Positions 1-8,504 of a DNA stretch of 64,000 nt are shown here, piece after piece. The translations under genes were made by a program, and so were the position numbers. The stretch's first letter is position 1. Every line of letters begins with the position of its first letter. The DNA comes from Pseudomonas pharyngis. Lineage in GTDB: Bacteria; Pseudomonadota; Gammaproteobacteria; Pseudomonadales; Pseudomonadaceae. Under the pieces are notes generated by a model that was not told the origin of the DNA, ran no database searches, and saw nothing but the letters and a program-made list of their open reading frames with translations. Where the stretch lies: contig NZ_BQID01000001.1 of NCBI RefSeq assembly GCF_021602345.1, positions 740,736 to 804,735 on the forward strand, in the 5' to 3' direction.

Positions 1-1337
1 GAGCTGTTGTCGGCGTGGCCTTCGCTGGCGGCCTGCAAGTTGCTCTGGAACGCTTCGAGGCGCTCGTTGAGTTGCTGCAGGTAGGCTTCGAATTCGTGCT
101 GGCCACTGTCGGTAATGGCCAGCATCAAGGTCGCGAGATCGTCGAGGATCGGCAGCAATTCGTACCAGTTCAGGCCGTTTTTCAATCGATCGCGCATGGC
201 CTCGGCTTGCGGGCGATGGCGCTCCGGCAAGGTCAGGTCATCCAGCAGCCCGATCAGCGTGTCTTCGATGTGTTTGGCGACCGAACTGTACGACGGCTCC
301 GGCGAGTCCGGCAGGGCGTAGAGGATGTCGTGCTCGGATTGTTCCGGATCGATGGCGGCCAATGCCTGGGCGATGGGCTCGGGCAGGGGCAGGCTGTCGA
401 GGATTACGGGCGGCGGGGTATCGCCGGGGTGGATCAGTTCGTCGGGGTTGATGGCTGTTGACACTGCCGGCGCGAAAACCGGAGGAGGTGTGAAGGTCTG
501 CGGCTCCGGTTCTGGCTCGACGGGTTCTGGTTCGCTGGGGGCGGTGGCGGCTTCGGTGAGAATTCTGGCAGGCTCAAAGGCCGCCACCTCCGGTTCCGCA
601 AGATATTCGGGGATTGGCTCTGGCGCTATGAAGGGCTCGGCCACGGGGGCGGCGATCGGCGCTTGGCTGACGCTCGCAGTGGCGACCGGTTCGGCGCTTG
701 TAACTGGCGCTTCCGGCGCTGGCGCAGCTTCATGTGTGACGGGCGCTTGCTGTGGCTGCACTGGTGGTGCGACCGCAGCGGCTTGAGCCACTGGAGCAGG
801 CGTTTCCTCGCTGTCGCGACTGCCGAACAGGCGCTGCAACAAGCCCGGGCGTCCCGGTTCCGCCGGCGTTGCCAGCTGGCTCAAGGCCTTGCCCTGCAGG
901 CCGCTGAGTTCGCTGAGCAGCAGCGGCATCTCTCTGGCCTGACTCACCCGCCCATCCAGCTGCTTGGCGAATTTCTTCAGCGGCTGAGCCACATCGCGAG
1001 GCAGGGGCAGAGATTGCAGTTGGGTGACCAGCGCCGTCAGTGCGGTGCTGACCTGTTCGATCCGGGTTTCCCGGCGCTGCTCGGAATCGAGCACGGCTTT
1101 TTCCAGGCGCGGCAGCAGGGCGGCGAGGCCGGCGTCCATGTCGTCGGTGCGCACTACGTCGCGCATTTCTTTCATGCACTGGTCGACCACGCGGTCGGTG
1201 CCTTCCGCTGCCAGAGTGCTGCGCACCAAACCGCGGCGCAGCAGGTCGAGCCGGGCGTCCCATCGACGTTCGAGCTTTTCCTGTTGTTCGATGCTTTTGA
1301 GGTATTTCTCTTTCCAGCGCTGGGCTTCGTCGCTCAT
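1..1337 (-). CDS. Probable diguanylate cyclase, N-terminal part (runs off the window)
   Basis: The frame is open from an ATG at 1337 to the window edge, about 445 codons with no stop. The first ~170 residues are charged and helical (start MSDEAQRWKEKYLKSIEQQE). A long Pro/Ala/Glu-rich linker follows (~170-320), then another helical region. No catalytic domain lies inside the window. By position next to dsbA this matches P. aeruginosa PA5487, whose C-terminus carries GGDEF, so the diguanylate cyclase call is inferred from gene order. Its start overlaps the stop of the upstream gene as ATGA, suggesting translational coupling. Confidence 0.6.
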   Translation of the reverse strand, partial: MSDEAQRWKEKYLKSIEQQEKLERRWDARLDLLRRGLVRSTLAAEGTDRVVDQCMKEMRDVVRTDDMDAGLAALLPRLEKAVLDSEQRRETRIEQVSTALTALVTQLQSLPLPRDVAQPLKKFAKQLDGRVSQAREMPLLLSELSGLQGKALSQLATPAEPGRPGLLQRLFGSRDSEETPAPVAQAAAVAPPVQPQQAPVTHEAAPAPEAPVTSAEPVATASVSQAPIAAPVAEPFIAPEPIPEYLAEPEVAAFEPARILTEAATAPSEPEPVEPEPEPQTFTPPPVFAPAVSTAINPDELIHPGDTPPPVILDSLPLPEPIAQALAAIDPEQSEHDILYALPDSPEPSYSSVAKHIEDTLIGLLDDLTLPERHRPQAEAMRDRLKNGLNWYELLPILDDLATLMLAITDSGQHEFEAYLQQLNERLEAFQSNLQAASEGHADNS

Positions 1338-2212
1338 TCAGGGGTTCCGCGAAGGGCAGTGCTCAACGCGGGCAATGCATCGGCCGTGAGCGAACCCGGC
1401 AGACGAATCTCTACCGCGACCGGCAGGTGATCGGAAATCGGCTGTGCCAGCACTTCGACTTTTTCCAGGGTCAGGGTCGGGCTGAGCAGAATATGATCCA
1501 GGCAGCGCTGCGGGCGCCAGCTGGGGAATGTCGCTTCGAGTTGCGGGGCCAGCAGGCCGAGGTCGCGCAAAGGCGAGTGTTGCAACAGATCGCTGGCGTG
1601 GGTGTTCATGTCGCCCATCAGCACCTGATGCTTGTAGCCGCCGATCAGCTCGCGGATGTAAGCCAGTTGCATGCTGCGCACCCGGGCGCCGAGCGCCAGG
1701 TGCATCATCACCACCACCAGTGCCTCCGGGCCCTCGCCGAAGCGCACGAGAATCGCCCCGCGTCCCTTTGGACCCGGCAGCGGGTGGTCTTCAATCGCCC
1801 ACGGCCGCAGGCGACTGAGCACGCCATTGCTGTGCTGGGCCAGTCGGCCAAGGTTGCGATTGAGTTGTTGATACCAGTAGGGGAAGGCGCCGAGCTGGGC
1901 CAGGTGTTCGACCTGATTGACGTAGCCTGAACGCAAGCTGCCGCCATCGGCTTCCTGCAGGGCGACCAGATCGAAGTCGCCGAGCAGATTGCCGATCTTT
2001 TGCAGATTGGTGGAACGCCCGGGGTGCGGCAGCAGATGCTGCCAGCTGCGGGTCAGGTAGTGCCGATAGCGCTCGGTGCTGATGCCGACCTGAATATTAA
2101 AGCTGAGCAAGCGCAGACGGCTGTCTGCGGGCAGGCCCGTCGATTCCAGGTGATGCTCGTTGACCTGCGGATCATGCAGGCCAACGACGCGTTCGGTTCC
2201 CCAGCGGCGCAT
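1334..2212 (-). CDS. Endonuclease/exonuclease/phosphatase family protein
   Basis: This 292-residue protein carries the EEP-fold signature in order: SFN at ~37-39, LQE with the metal-binding Glu at ~87, a conserved His at ~171, GDMN at ~200-203, LDHILLS from ~238 and the terminal SDH at ~260-262. All catalytic positions expected of a Mg-dependent phosphodiesterase or DNase I-like enzyme are present. No signal peptide or membrane segment is visible. It corresponds to PA5488. The substrate cannot be read from sequence (DNA, RNA or phospholipid headgroup are all possible). It lies 14 bp downstream of dsbA and overlaps the following gene by 4 bp, so the three may be co-transcribed. Confidence 0.85.
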   Translation of the reverse strand: MRRWGTERVVGLHDPQVNEHHLESTGLPADSRLRLLSFNIQVGISTERYRHYLTRSWQHLLPHPGRSTNLQKIGNLLGDFDLVALQEADGGSLRSGYVNQVEHLAQLGAFPYWYQQLNRNLGRLAQHSNGVLSRLRPWAIEDHPLPGPKGRGAILVRFGEGPEALVVVMMHLALGARVRSMQLAYIRELIGGYKHQVLMGDMNTHASDLLQHSPLRDLGLLAPQLEATFPSWRPQRCLDHILLSPTLTLEKVEVLAQPISDHLPVAVEIRLPGSLTADALPALSTALRGTPE

Positions 2213-2226
2213 GGCGATTGCCGCGC

Positions 2227-2868
2227 TTAGTTGGCGGCTGCCTTGGTGGTCGCTCGCTCTTTGGCTACCAGTTGGTCAGCCAGTTTCAGCGCCTGTTCGG
2301 CGCCGCCGGCGGAGCCGATGTCGAAGCGATACTTACCGTTGACGATCATGGTTGGAACGCCGGAGATTTCATACTTCTTGGCCAGTTCGCGGGCTTTCAC
2401 GATCTGCCCTTTGATGGCGAACGAATCGAAGGTCGCCAGGAACTTGTCCTTGTCCACGCCTTGAGTGGCGAGGAAGTCGGCCATGTCGTTCTTGTCGGTC
2501 AGCTTCTTGTGTTCTTTCTGGATCGCGTTGAACACGGCAGCGTGCACATTGTGCTCGACGCCCATGGCTTCCAGGGTCAGGAACATCTGACCGTGAGCGT
2601 CCCACGGGCCACCGAACATCGCAGGAATGCGCACGAAGTTGACGTCGGACGGCAGTTTTTCAACCCATGGATTGATCACCGGCTCGAACGCGTAGCAATG
2701 CGGGCAGCCATACCAGAACAGCTCGACCACTTCGATCTTGCCAGGCACGGCGACCGGCACCGGGTTGCTCAGTTCGACGTAAGGGGCAGCAGGGGCTTCG
2801 GCGGCCTGGGCGGTCACGCCGAACAGGCTGGCAGCGACGAGGGCGGCGCTGATGATCAGATTACGCAT
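2227..2868 (-). CDS. dsbA: Periplasmic thiol:disulfide oxidoreductase DsbA
   Basis: The 213-residue product has a signal peptide ending near AQAAEA (~22) and a thioredoxin fold with the DsbA active site CPHC at C55-C58. The cis-Pro loop VPT is at ~171-173. DsbA oxidises cysteine pairs in newly exported proteins and is reoxidised by DsbB in the membrane. It sits downstream of two periplasmic c-type cytochromes but is separated from cytochrome c4 by a strong terminator at 2963-2990, so it probably has its own promoter between 2869 and 2962. Length and motifs are normal for the family. Confidence 0.97.
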   Translation of the reverse strand: MRNLIISAALVAASLFGVTAQAAEAPAAPYVELSNPVPVAVPGKIEVVELFWYGCPHCYAFEPVINPWVEKLPSDVNFVRIPAMFGGPWDAHGQMFLTLEAMGVEHNVHAAVFNAIQKEHKKLTDKNDMADFLATQGVDKDKFLATFDSFAIKGQIVKARELAKKYEISGVPTMIVNGKYRFDIGSAGGAEQALKLADQLVAKERATTKAAAN

Positions 2869-2962
2869 GCTTTACTCCTGGACAATTTTGGTCGCCTCGC
2901 GCGACCTGTTTTCAGACAGATCCTGGCGGGCATGAGTTCTGTAGTGTAACGGCAGCGGCCAC

Positions 2963-2990
2963 AAAAAAGGGCGGCCAAAGCCACCCTTTT
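2963..2990 (-). terminator. Intrinsic terminator after cytochrome c4
   Basis: On the minus strand a stem AAGGGTGGC / GCCGCCCTT with a TTTG loop is followed by a run of Ts (2968-2963). It ends the cytochrome c4 transcript before dsbA. The flanking A/T runs could let it work in both directions. Confidence 0.8.
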
Positions 2991-3068
2991 TATACTTGCT
3001 GCGACGGATTAATCGAGCGTTAACGTGGCAGGCGTTGGCCATCGCACGTAACGCTCGAATCGCGCGTC

Positions 3069-3680
3069 TTAGTGCAGGCCCTGAATGTAGCTGGAGACTG
3101 CCGCAATGTCTTCGTCGCTCAGCTTGCGGGCGATGGTGCGCATGGTCATTGCGTCGCCGTCGTTGTTGCGACCGGCTTCTTCCTTGCGGAAATCGGTCAG
3201 CTGCTTGGCGATGTACTGAGCGTGTTGGCCACCCAGGTGCGGGAAGCCGGCGGCTGCGTTGCCGGCGCCGTTCGGCGAGTGGCAACCGGTGCAGGCTGGC
3301 AGGCCTTTCTCGATATTGCCGCCACGGAACAGGGCTTCACCGCGAGCGACGATCTTCGGATCGGCGGCGCCGACGCTGCCTTTCTGGCTGGCGAAGTAGG
3401 CGGCGATATCGGCCAGGTCCTGATCGCTCAGGTTGGTCAGCAGGCCCGTCATTTCCAGAACGGTGCGCTTGCCCGACTTGATGTCGTGCAATTGCTTGGT
3501 CAGGTAGCGTTCACCCTGTCCGGCCAGCTTTGGAAAGTTTGGCGCCATGCTGTTGCCATCCGGGCCATGGCAGGCGCCGCATACGGCGGCTTTTGCCTGG
3601 CCTGCGGCTGCATCACCGGCAGCATGGGCGAAGCCTGAGATTCCCACGGTCAACAGCAGACTCACGATCAGTTTGTTCAT
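3069..3680 (-). CDS. Dihaem cytochrome c4
   Basis: The 203-residue protein has a signal peptide (to ~A20) and two covalent haem sites: CGACH at 34-38 and CTGCH at 130-134. Each sits in a half of about 90 residues, the tandem class I layout of cytochrome c4. Candidate Met axial ligands follow each haem (VLEMTG ~77, AMTMRT in the second half). Cytochrome c4 is a periplasmic, often membrane-attached electron carrier that donates to terminal oxidases, including cbb3 and possibly the aa3 enzyme encoded further on. It lies 32 bp downstream of the monohaem cytochrome gene, likely the same transcript, and ends at a terminator. Confidence 0.95.
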   Translation of the reverse strand: MNKLIVSLLLTVGISGFAHAAGDAAAGQAKAAVCGACHGPDGNSMAPNFPKLAGQGERYLTKQLHDIKSGKRTVLEMTGLLTNLSDQDLADIAAYFASQKGSVGAADPKIVARGEALFRGGNIEKGLPACTGCHSPNGAGNAAAGFPHLGGQHAQYIAKQLTDFRKEEAGRNNDGDAMTMRTIARKLSDEDIAAVSSYIQGLH

Positions 3681-3712
3681 CAGCTAATCCAACTACGGCT
3701 AAGGGTTAAGAG

Positions 3713-4018
3713 TTATGGACCGGGCTTACTCTCGCTCATCCAGAGGATGAGGGCCTGGTAATCCTCGGCACTGCAGTCCATGCACAAACCACGCGGCGGC
3801 ATCGCCTTGAAACCCTGGGTCACGTGTTGCACCAGCGTCTCCATACCTTTCGCCAACCTCGGCGTCCAAGCTGCCTGATCGCCTCTTTTGGGCGCCATGG
3901 GTAGTTGGCCGGAATGACAGGCTCCACAAACACGGTTGTACACGGCTTCCGGATCCTGTGTAGCCTGTGCGCTGTAAAGCGGCATCAAGACTCCGGCAGC
4001 CAGCAGCCATTTCGTCAT
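3713..4018 (-). CDS. Small monohaem cytochrome c (c5-like)
   Basis: This 101-residue precursor has an N-terminal signal sequence (MTKWLLAAGVLMPLYSAQA), one haem site CGACH at 31-35 and a Met ligand in KAMPP (~M73). Just after the Met is a second Cys pair, C79 and C82 (CMDC), which in cytochrome c5 forms a structural disulfide. Only about 80 mature residues are expected. It is a periplasmic electron carrier, adjacent to and co-directional with cytochrome c4 and equivalent to PA5491. The partner is unknown. Confidence 0.88.
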   Translation of the reverse strand: MTKWLLAAGVLMPLYSAQATQDPEAVYNRVCGACHSGQLPMAPKRGDQAAWTPRLAKGMETLVQHVTQGFKAMPPRGLCMDCSAEDYQALILWMSESKPGP

Positions 4019-4209
4019 AAAACGACCTTTTCAGGGTTGAGAGCGTTCTGCGTTCTAATGCGCAATCAAGGTCTGTCGCTCTCGTGAACTTCATCCTTCG
4101 CTGGGACAAAGCACACACAAAATCTGCGGCATTATATACTGGCGTCACTGAAACGGAAGCGACACCGCGTTCCGCGCCTAATCCCGGCGCCGCCCACATC
4201 GGAAATCCC

Positions 4210-4854
4210 ATGCAACTCAAGAATCCCATCCTCGGCCTGTGCCAACAGTCCACGTTCATGCTCAGTGCCGCCAAAGTCGATCAGTGCCCCGACGACGAAG
4301 GCTTCGAAGTGGCGTTTGCCGGTCGTTCCAACGCCGGTAAATCCAGCGCGCTGAACACCCTGACTCACGCCAGCCTGGCGCGCACCTCGAAAACCCCGGG
4401 TCGCACACAGCTGTTGAACTTCTTCAAGCTAGACGATGAACGGCGTCTGGTCGACCTCCCGGGCTACGGTTATGCAAAAGTACCGATCCCGCTCAAGCAG
4501 CACTGGCAGCGTCACCTCGAGGCCTACCTCGGTGGCCGTGAGAGTTTGAAGGGTTTGATTCTGATGATGGACATCCGTCATCCAATGACCGACTTCGACC
4601 TGCTGATGCTCGACTGGGCCGTTGCGGCCGGCATGCCGATGCACATCCTGCTGACCAAGGCCGACAAACTGACCTACGGCGCAGCGAAGAACACGCTGCT
4701 CAAGGTGCAGTCGGAAATCCGTAAGGGTTGGGGCGATCAAGTGACGATCCAGCTGTTCTCCGCCCCTAAACGTATGGGCCTGGAAGAGGCCTACACTGTG
4801 TTGGCAGGCTGGATGGAACTGGCCGATAAAGGCGCGGAAGCAGCGGCTGAATAA
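4210..4854 (+). CDS. engB: Ribosome-biogenesis GTPase EngB (YihA/YsxC)
   Basis: The 214-residue product starts at ATG 4210 ([10 protein letters not shown]). The frame stays open back to 4084, but the upstream residues do not resemble the family. GTPase motifs are complete: G1 GRSNAGKS (38-45), a conserved Thr in [11 protein letters not shown]3 DLPG, G4 TKAD and G5 FSA. EngB is a cytosolic, usually essential GTPase that helps assemble the 50S ribosomal subunit. It diverges from the cytochrome genes on its left and converges on polA. Between them lie a palindromic element and the ErsA RNA. Confidence 0.96.
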   Translation: MQLKNPILGLCQQSTFMLSAAKVDQCPDDEGFEVAFAGRSNAGKSSALNTLTHASLARTSKTPGRTQLLNFFKLDDERRLVDLPGYGYAKVPIPLKQHWQRHLEAYLGGRESLKGLILMMDIRHPMTDFDLLMLDWAVAAGMPMHILLTKADKLTYGAAKNTLLKVQSEIRKGWGDQVTIQLFSAPKRMGLEEAYTVLAGWMELADKGAEAAAE

Positions 4855-4865
4855 TAAGGATATGG

Positions 4866-4987
4866 AAAATTGGCTGTAGTGCGGTCAGGCAAGGCAAAAG
4901 TGTTAGTAAAAAGCGGAGTTTAGGGGACCTAAATGAGCATTTTTACTAACGCTTTTAACGCAGCATGACCGCGCTACAGCCAATTTT
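4866..4987. repeat. 122-bp near-perfect palindromic element
   Basis: Outer arms 4866-4887 and 4966-4987 are reverse complements over 22 bases with one mismatch. Inner arms 4896-4912 and 4940-4956 pair over 17 bases with one mismatch. The centre (4919-4933, TTTAGGGGACCTAAA) is itself palindromic. The whole stretch would fold into one long hairpin in RNA. It is 11 bp past the engB stop and 5 bp from the ErsA terminator. It may act as a terminator for engB, and it may be a member of a dispersed palindromic repeat family, since intergenic hairpin repeats of about this size are described in P. fluorescens genomes. Membership is an inference. Confidence 0.8.
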
Positions 4988-4992
4988 GAGGC

Positions 4993-5125
4993 AAAAAAAG
5001 CCCCGGACTTCGTATGGGGAGGGAGAAGTTCCGGGGTTTAAGTTCCGAACCGCTAGGGCGGGGTTCAGATATCTGCCAACACTTAACACAACATAGGAGC
5101 ATCGAAGGGCTTCACCAGCCATTCA
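4993..5125 (-). ncRNA. ersA: ErsA small regulatory RNA (Spot 42-locus sRNA)
   Basis: This gene lies between polA and engB, the locus of Spot 42 in enterics and of ErsA in Pseudomonas. Read on the minus strand it starts near ACTGAATGGCTGGTGAAG and ends in a strong terminator: stem CCCCGGA-ACTTC / GAAGT-CCGGGG, loop TCCCTCCCCATAC, then seven Ts at 4999-4993. The C-rich loop is the kind that pairs with ribosome-binding sites. The inferred length, about 132 nt, agrees with P. aeruginosa ErsA as I recall it. ErsA is an Hfq-associated, envelope-stress-induced RNA. The 5' end is placed from the promoter, not measured. Confidence 0.82.
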
Positions 5126-5130
5126 GTATC

Positions 5131-5158
5131 TCTGAGTGCCCTGTCGCAAGATTAGTTC
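5131..5158 (-). promoter_or_regulatory. Sigma-22 (AlgU/RpoE)-type promoter of ersA
   Basis: On the minus strand GAACTA (5158-5153), a 17-base spacer and TCAGA (5135-5131) match the AlgU consensus GAACTT-N16/17-TCtgA. The sites are correctly placed 6-8 bases before the proposed ErsA start. Confidence 0.72.
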
Positions 5159-5267
5159 AGAATCTTTTCAAAAAACTTTGGAATAAACTCAAGAACGATC
5201 AGGCCTAAGCGGTTTCCGGTGCTTTTGCCGCGACGCTCGGTCGCAGCAAAGCCGCGTCCCAGAGGCC

Positions 5268-8072
5268 TCAGTGCGCCTCGTCCCAGTTGTTGCCAACTCC
5301 CACTTCCACCAGCAACGGCACGTCCAGTTTTGCCGCTTCGCTCATGTGCACGCGAATTTCTTCGCGAACCTGATCGACCAGATCCTCGCGAACCTCCAGC
5401 ACCAGTTCGTCGTGCACCTGCAGGATGACTCTGGCGTCCAGCCCGGAAGCGCTCAGCCAGTTGTCCACCGCCACCATGGCTTTCTTGATGATGTCTGCTG
5501 CGGTGCCTTGCATCGGCGCGTTGATCGCCGTGCGTTCGGCGGCCGCGCGATCCTGCGGCTTGTTCGAGTTGATTTCCGGCAGATACAGACGACGACCGAA
5601 GATCGTTTCCACGAAGCCTTGGTCTGCTGCCTGGGCGCGGGTGCGATCCATGTACTCGCGAACGCCCGGGTAACGCGCGAAGTAGGTGTCGATGTAGGCC
5701 TTGGCGGTCTTGGTGTCGACGCCGATGTCCTTGCCCAGCTTCTGCGCGCCCATGCCGTAGATCAGGCCGAAGTTGATCGCCTTGGCGCTGCGGCGCTGGT
5801 CGGACGTCACTTCGTTGAGCTCGACCTTGAATACTTCGGCTGCGGTGGCGGTGTGCACGTCCAGGTTGCTGCGGAACGCATTCATCAGCCCTTCGTCGCG
5901 GGACAGGTGGGCCATGATTCGCAGTTCAATTTGCGAGTAGTCCGCCGCCAGCAGTTTATAGCCTTTCGGCGCGACAAAGGCCTGACGGATGCGTCGGCCT
6001 TCGGCGGTGCGCACCGGGATGTTCTGCAGATTCGGATCGCTCGACGACAGGCGTCCGGTCGATGCCACAGCCTGATGGTACGAGGTGTGGATACGCCCGG
6101 TGCGTGGGTTGATCTGCTCCGGCAGGCGATCGGTATAGGTGCTTTTCAGCTTGCTCATGGAACGGTGTTCCATGAGCACTTTCGGCAAGCGGTGATCGTC
6201 TTCGGCCAGTTTCGCCAGCACTTCTTCGGCGGTGGACGGCTGGCCCTTGGCGGTCTTCTTCAGCACCGGCAGGCCAAGTTTTTCGTAGAGGATCACGCCC
6301 AGTTGCTTTGGCGAGCCGAGATTGAATTCTTCACCGGCGATCTCGAAGGCTTCACGTTCCAGCGCGACCATCTTGTTGCCCAGCTCAATGCTCTGAATGC
6401 CGAGCAGGTCAGCATCGACGAACGCGCCCTGGCGCTCGATGCGAGCGAGCACCGGCACCAGCGGGATCTCGATGTCGGTCAACACGCTGGCCAGGCTCGG
6501 GATGGCGCTGAGTTTTTCGAACAGGGTCTGGTGCAGGCGCAGGGTCACGTCGGCATCTTCGGCGGCATAGGGCCCGGCCTGTTCCAGAGCGATCTGGTCG
6601 AAGGTCAGCTGCTTGGCGCCTTTGCCGGCGATGTCCTGGAAGCTCACGGTGGTGTGGTCCAGGTATTTCTGCGCCAGGCTGTCCATGTCGTGACGGGTGG
6701 CGGTGGAGTTGAGCACGTAGGACTCAAGCATCGTATCGAAGGCAATCCCGCGCACAGTGATGCCTTCATTCTGATCGCCGCCAATGGCGCAGTTGGCCAG
6801 GATGTTCATGTCGAACTTGGCGTGCTGGCCGACCTTGAGTTTGTTCGGATCTTCAAGGATCGGCTTGAGTGTGCGCAGCACAGTGTCGCGATCCAGCTGC
6901 TCCGGCACGCCGATGTAGGAATGGGTCAGCGGGATGTACGCCGCTTCGTTGGCCTGTACCGCGAAGGAAAGCCCGACCAGTTGCGCCTGCTGCGCGTCGA
7001 TGCCGGTGGTTTCGGTGTCGAAGGCGAACAGCTTGGCGTTCTTCAGCTTTTCCAGCCAGACGTCGAATCGCGCCTGGTCGAGGATGGTTTCGTAAGCGGC
7101 TTCAGCGGATGTTGCAGGCGCTTCGGCTTCTGGCGCGCTGAACAGATCGCCGGCCGGCGCAGGCTCGGCGGCAGCGCTCAGTTCCTGGCGCTTGGCATCG
7201 CGATCTAGGTCATTCAGCCAGCTCTTGAATTCCAGCAGGGTGTATAGCTCGTAAAGTTTGGCCGGGTCCTCCGGACCCATTTGCAGGTCGTCGAGGCCGA
7301 TGTCCAGCGGCACGTCGACCTTGATGGTCGCCAGTTGATAGGAGAGGAATGCCATCTCCTTGTGCTCTTCGAGCTTGGCCGGCAGGGTCTTGGCGCCACG
7401 GATCGGCAGGGTCGGCACGATGTCGAGTTGCGCGTACAGCTCGGTCAGGCCGCCGTTGACGCCCACCAGCAGGCCGGACGCGGTCTTCGGACCGATGCCC
7501 GGAACGCCGGGGATGTTGTCGGAAGAATCGCCCATCAGGGCCAGATAATCGATGATCTGCTCCGGAGCGACGCCGAATTTCTCCTTCACGCCCTCCACAT
7601 CCATCGAACTACCGGACATGGTGTTGACCAAGGTAATGTGGCCGTCGACCAGTTGCGCCATGTCCTTGTCGCCAGTGGAGATGATCACCGGGCGATCGGC
7701 GGCCGCGCTGCTGCGGGCCAGGGTGCCGATCACGTCGTCGGCCTCGACGCCATCGACACACAGCAGCGGGAAACCGAGGGCGATCACGCTCTGGTGCAGC
7801 GGCTCGATCTGCACGCGCATGTCGTCAGGCATGCTCGGGCGGTTGGCCTTGTATTCGGCGTACATCTCATCGCGAAATGTCCCACCCTTGGCGTCGAACA
7901 CCACGGCGAACGGGCTGTCCGGATACTGCTTGCGCAGGCTCTTGAGCATGTTCAGCACGCCTTTGACCGCGCCGGTCGGCAGGCCTTTGGAGGTGGTCAG
8001 CGGTGGCAGCGCGTGGAAGGCGCGGTACAGGTAAGACGAACCGTCCACCAGGACGAGGGGGGCTTGGCTCAT
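5268..8072 (-). CDS. polA: DNA polymerase I
   Basis: The 934-residue enzyme is read from the ATG at 8072 ([20 protein letters not shown]). An in-frame ATG four codons upstream lacks family support. An N-terminal 5'-3' nuclease (1-~290) comes first. A 3'-5' proofreading domain follows with its DxE motif intact (FAFDTETTG, ~348). The polymerase domain has motif A DYSQIELR (~710), the O-helix [14 protein letters not shown] and motif C VHDELV (~885). All three activities should be present. Pol I removes RNA primers and fills repair gaps. The divergent neighbour is the DUF2782 gene. A weak GC hairpin (about 5220-5255) follows the stop but lacks a good T-run. Confidence 0.97.
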   Translation of the reverse strand: MSQAPLVLVDGSSYLYRAFHALPPLTTSKGLPTGAVKGVLNMLKSLRKQYPDSPFAVVFDAKGGTFRDEMYAEYKANRPSMPDDMRVQIEPLHQSVIALGFPLLCVDGVEADDVIGTLARSSAAADRPVIISTGDKDMAQLVDGHITLVNTMSGSSMDVEGVKEKFGVAPEQIIDYLALMGDSSDNIPGVPGIGPKTASGLLVGVNGGLTELYAQLDIVPTLPIRGAKTLPAKLEEHKEMAFLSYQLATIKVDVPLDIGLDDLQMGPEDPAKLYELYTLLEFKSWLNDLDRDAKRQELSAAAEPAPAGDLFSAPEAEAPATSAEAAYETILDQARFDVWLEKLKNAKLFAFDTETTGIDAQQAQLVGLSFAVQANEAAYIPLTHSYIGVPEQLDRDTVLRTLKPILEDPNKLKVGQHAKFDMNILANCAIGGDQNEGITVRGIAFDTMLESYVLNSTATRHDMDSLAQKYLDHTTVSFQDIAGKGAKQLTFDQIALEQAGPYAAEDADVTLRLHQTLFEKLSAIPSLASVLTDIEIPLVPVLARIERQGAFVDADLLGIQSIELGNKMVALEREAFEIAGEEFNLGSPKQLGVILYEKLGLPVLKKTAKGQPSTAEEVLAKLAEDDHRLPKVLMEHRSMSKLKSTYTDRLPEQINPRTGRIHTSYHQAVASTGRLSSSDPNLQNIPVRTAEGRRIRQAFVAPKGYKLLAADYSQIELRIMAHLSRDEGLMNAFRSNLDVHTATAAEVFKVELNEVTSDQRRSAKAINFGLIYGMGAQKLGKDIGVDTKTAKAYIDTYFARYPGVREYMDRTRAQAADQGFVETIFGRRLYLPEINSNKPQDRAAAERTAINAPMQGTAADIIKKAMVAVDNWLSASGLDARVILQVHDELVLEVREDLVDQVREEIRVHMSEAAKLDVPLLVEVGVGNNWDEAH

Positions 8073-8146
8073 GAGCAGAATCAACCTTTTCGGCGGGCCC
8101 GGCGCTAGAATAGCGGGACCGTTGACGACAAAGGGACAAGGTTATC

Positions 8147-8443
8147 ATGCGTACGTTAAATCGCTTGCTGCTGGTCAGTCTGATTGCTGTCTCACCGCTG
8201 GCCGCGATCGCGGCGGATGATGCGCCATCATCGGAGCCGGAAGTTACCATCAGCACGCATACGGAAGGCGACAAGGTCATTCAGGAATACAGCCGGAGTG
8301 GATTCGTGTACGCGATCAAGGTCACACCGAAGGGCGGCAAACCCTATTTCCTGGTGCGCGCCGATGGTACGGACGCGAACTACATCCGATCCGACCAGCC
8401 GGATATGCTGATTCCGTCGTGGGAAATTTTTACCTGGAAGTAA
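8147..8443 (+). CDS. DUF2782 exported small protein
   Basis: This 98-residue protein has a signal peptide ending near AIAADD (~23) and a short beta-rich domain (EYSRSGFVYAIKVTPKGGKPYFLVRADG). The sequence matches the DUF2782 family as I know it, corresponding to PA5494. It is predicted to be periplasmic, of unknown function. It is divergent from polA (74 bp between starts) and 61 bp upstream of thrB, a conserved arrangement in Pseudomonas. The gap to thrB holds a GC-rich hairpin (about 8461-8482) without a T-run, which might attenuate rather than end transcription. Confidence 0.85.
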   Translation: MRTLNRLLLVSLIAVSPLAAIAADDAPSSEPEVTISTHTEGDKVIQEYSRSGFVYAIKVTPKGGKPYFLVRADGTDANYIRSDQPDMLIPSWEIFTWK

Positions 8444-8504
8444 ATTTCCTGATTTTTAATCGGCGCCGCGCAAAAGCGGCGCCAGAACTGAGCAGTTTTT
8501 AACC

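Noticed and set aside
4084-4209. 42-residue N-terminal extension of EngB
   Set aside because: It does not resemble the family. [10 protein letters not shown] at 4210 gives the usual length.
5271-7208. 645-codon plus-strand ORF opposite polA
   Set aside because: It is a shadow of polA: high GC third positions keep the opposite frame open. The product has no family resemblance and polA is complete.
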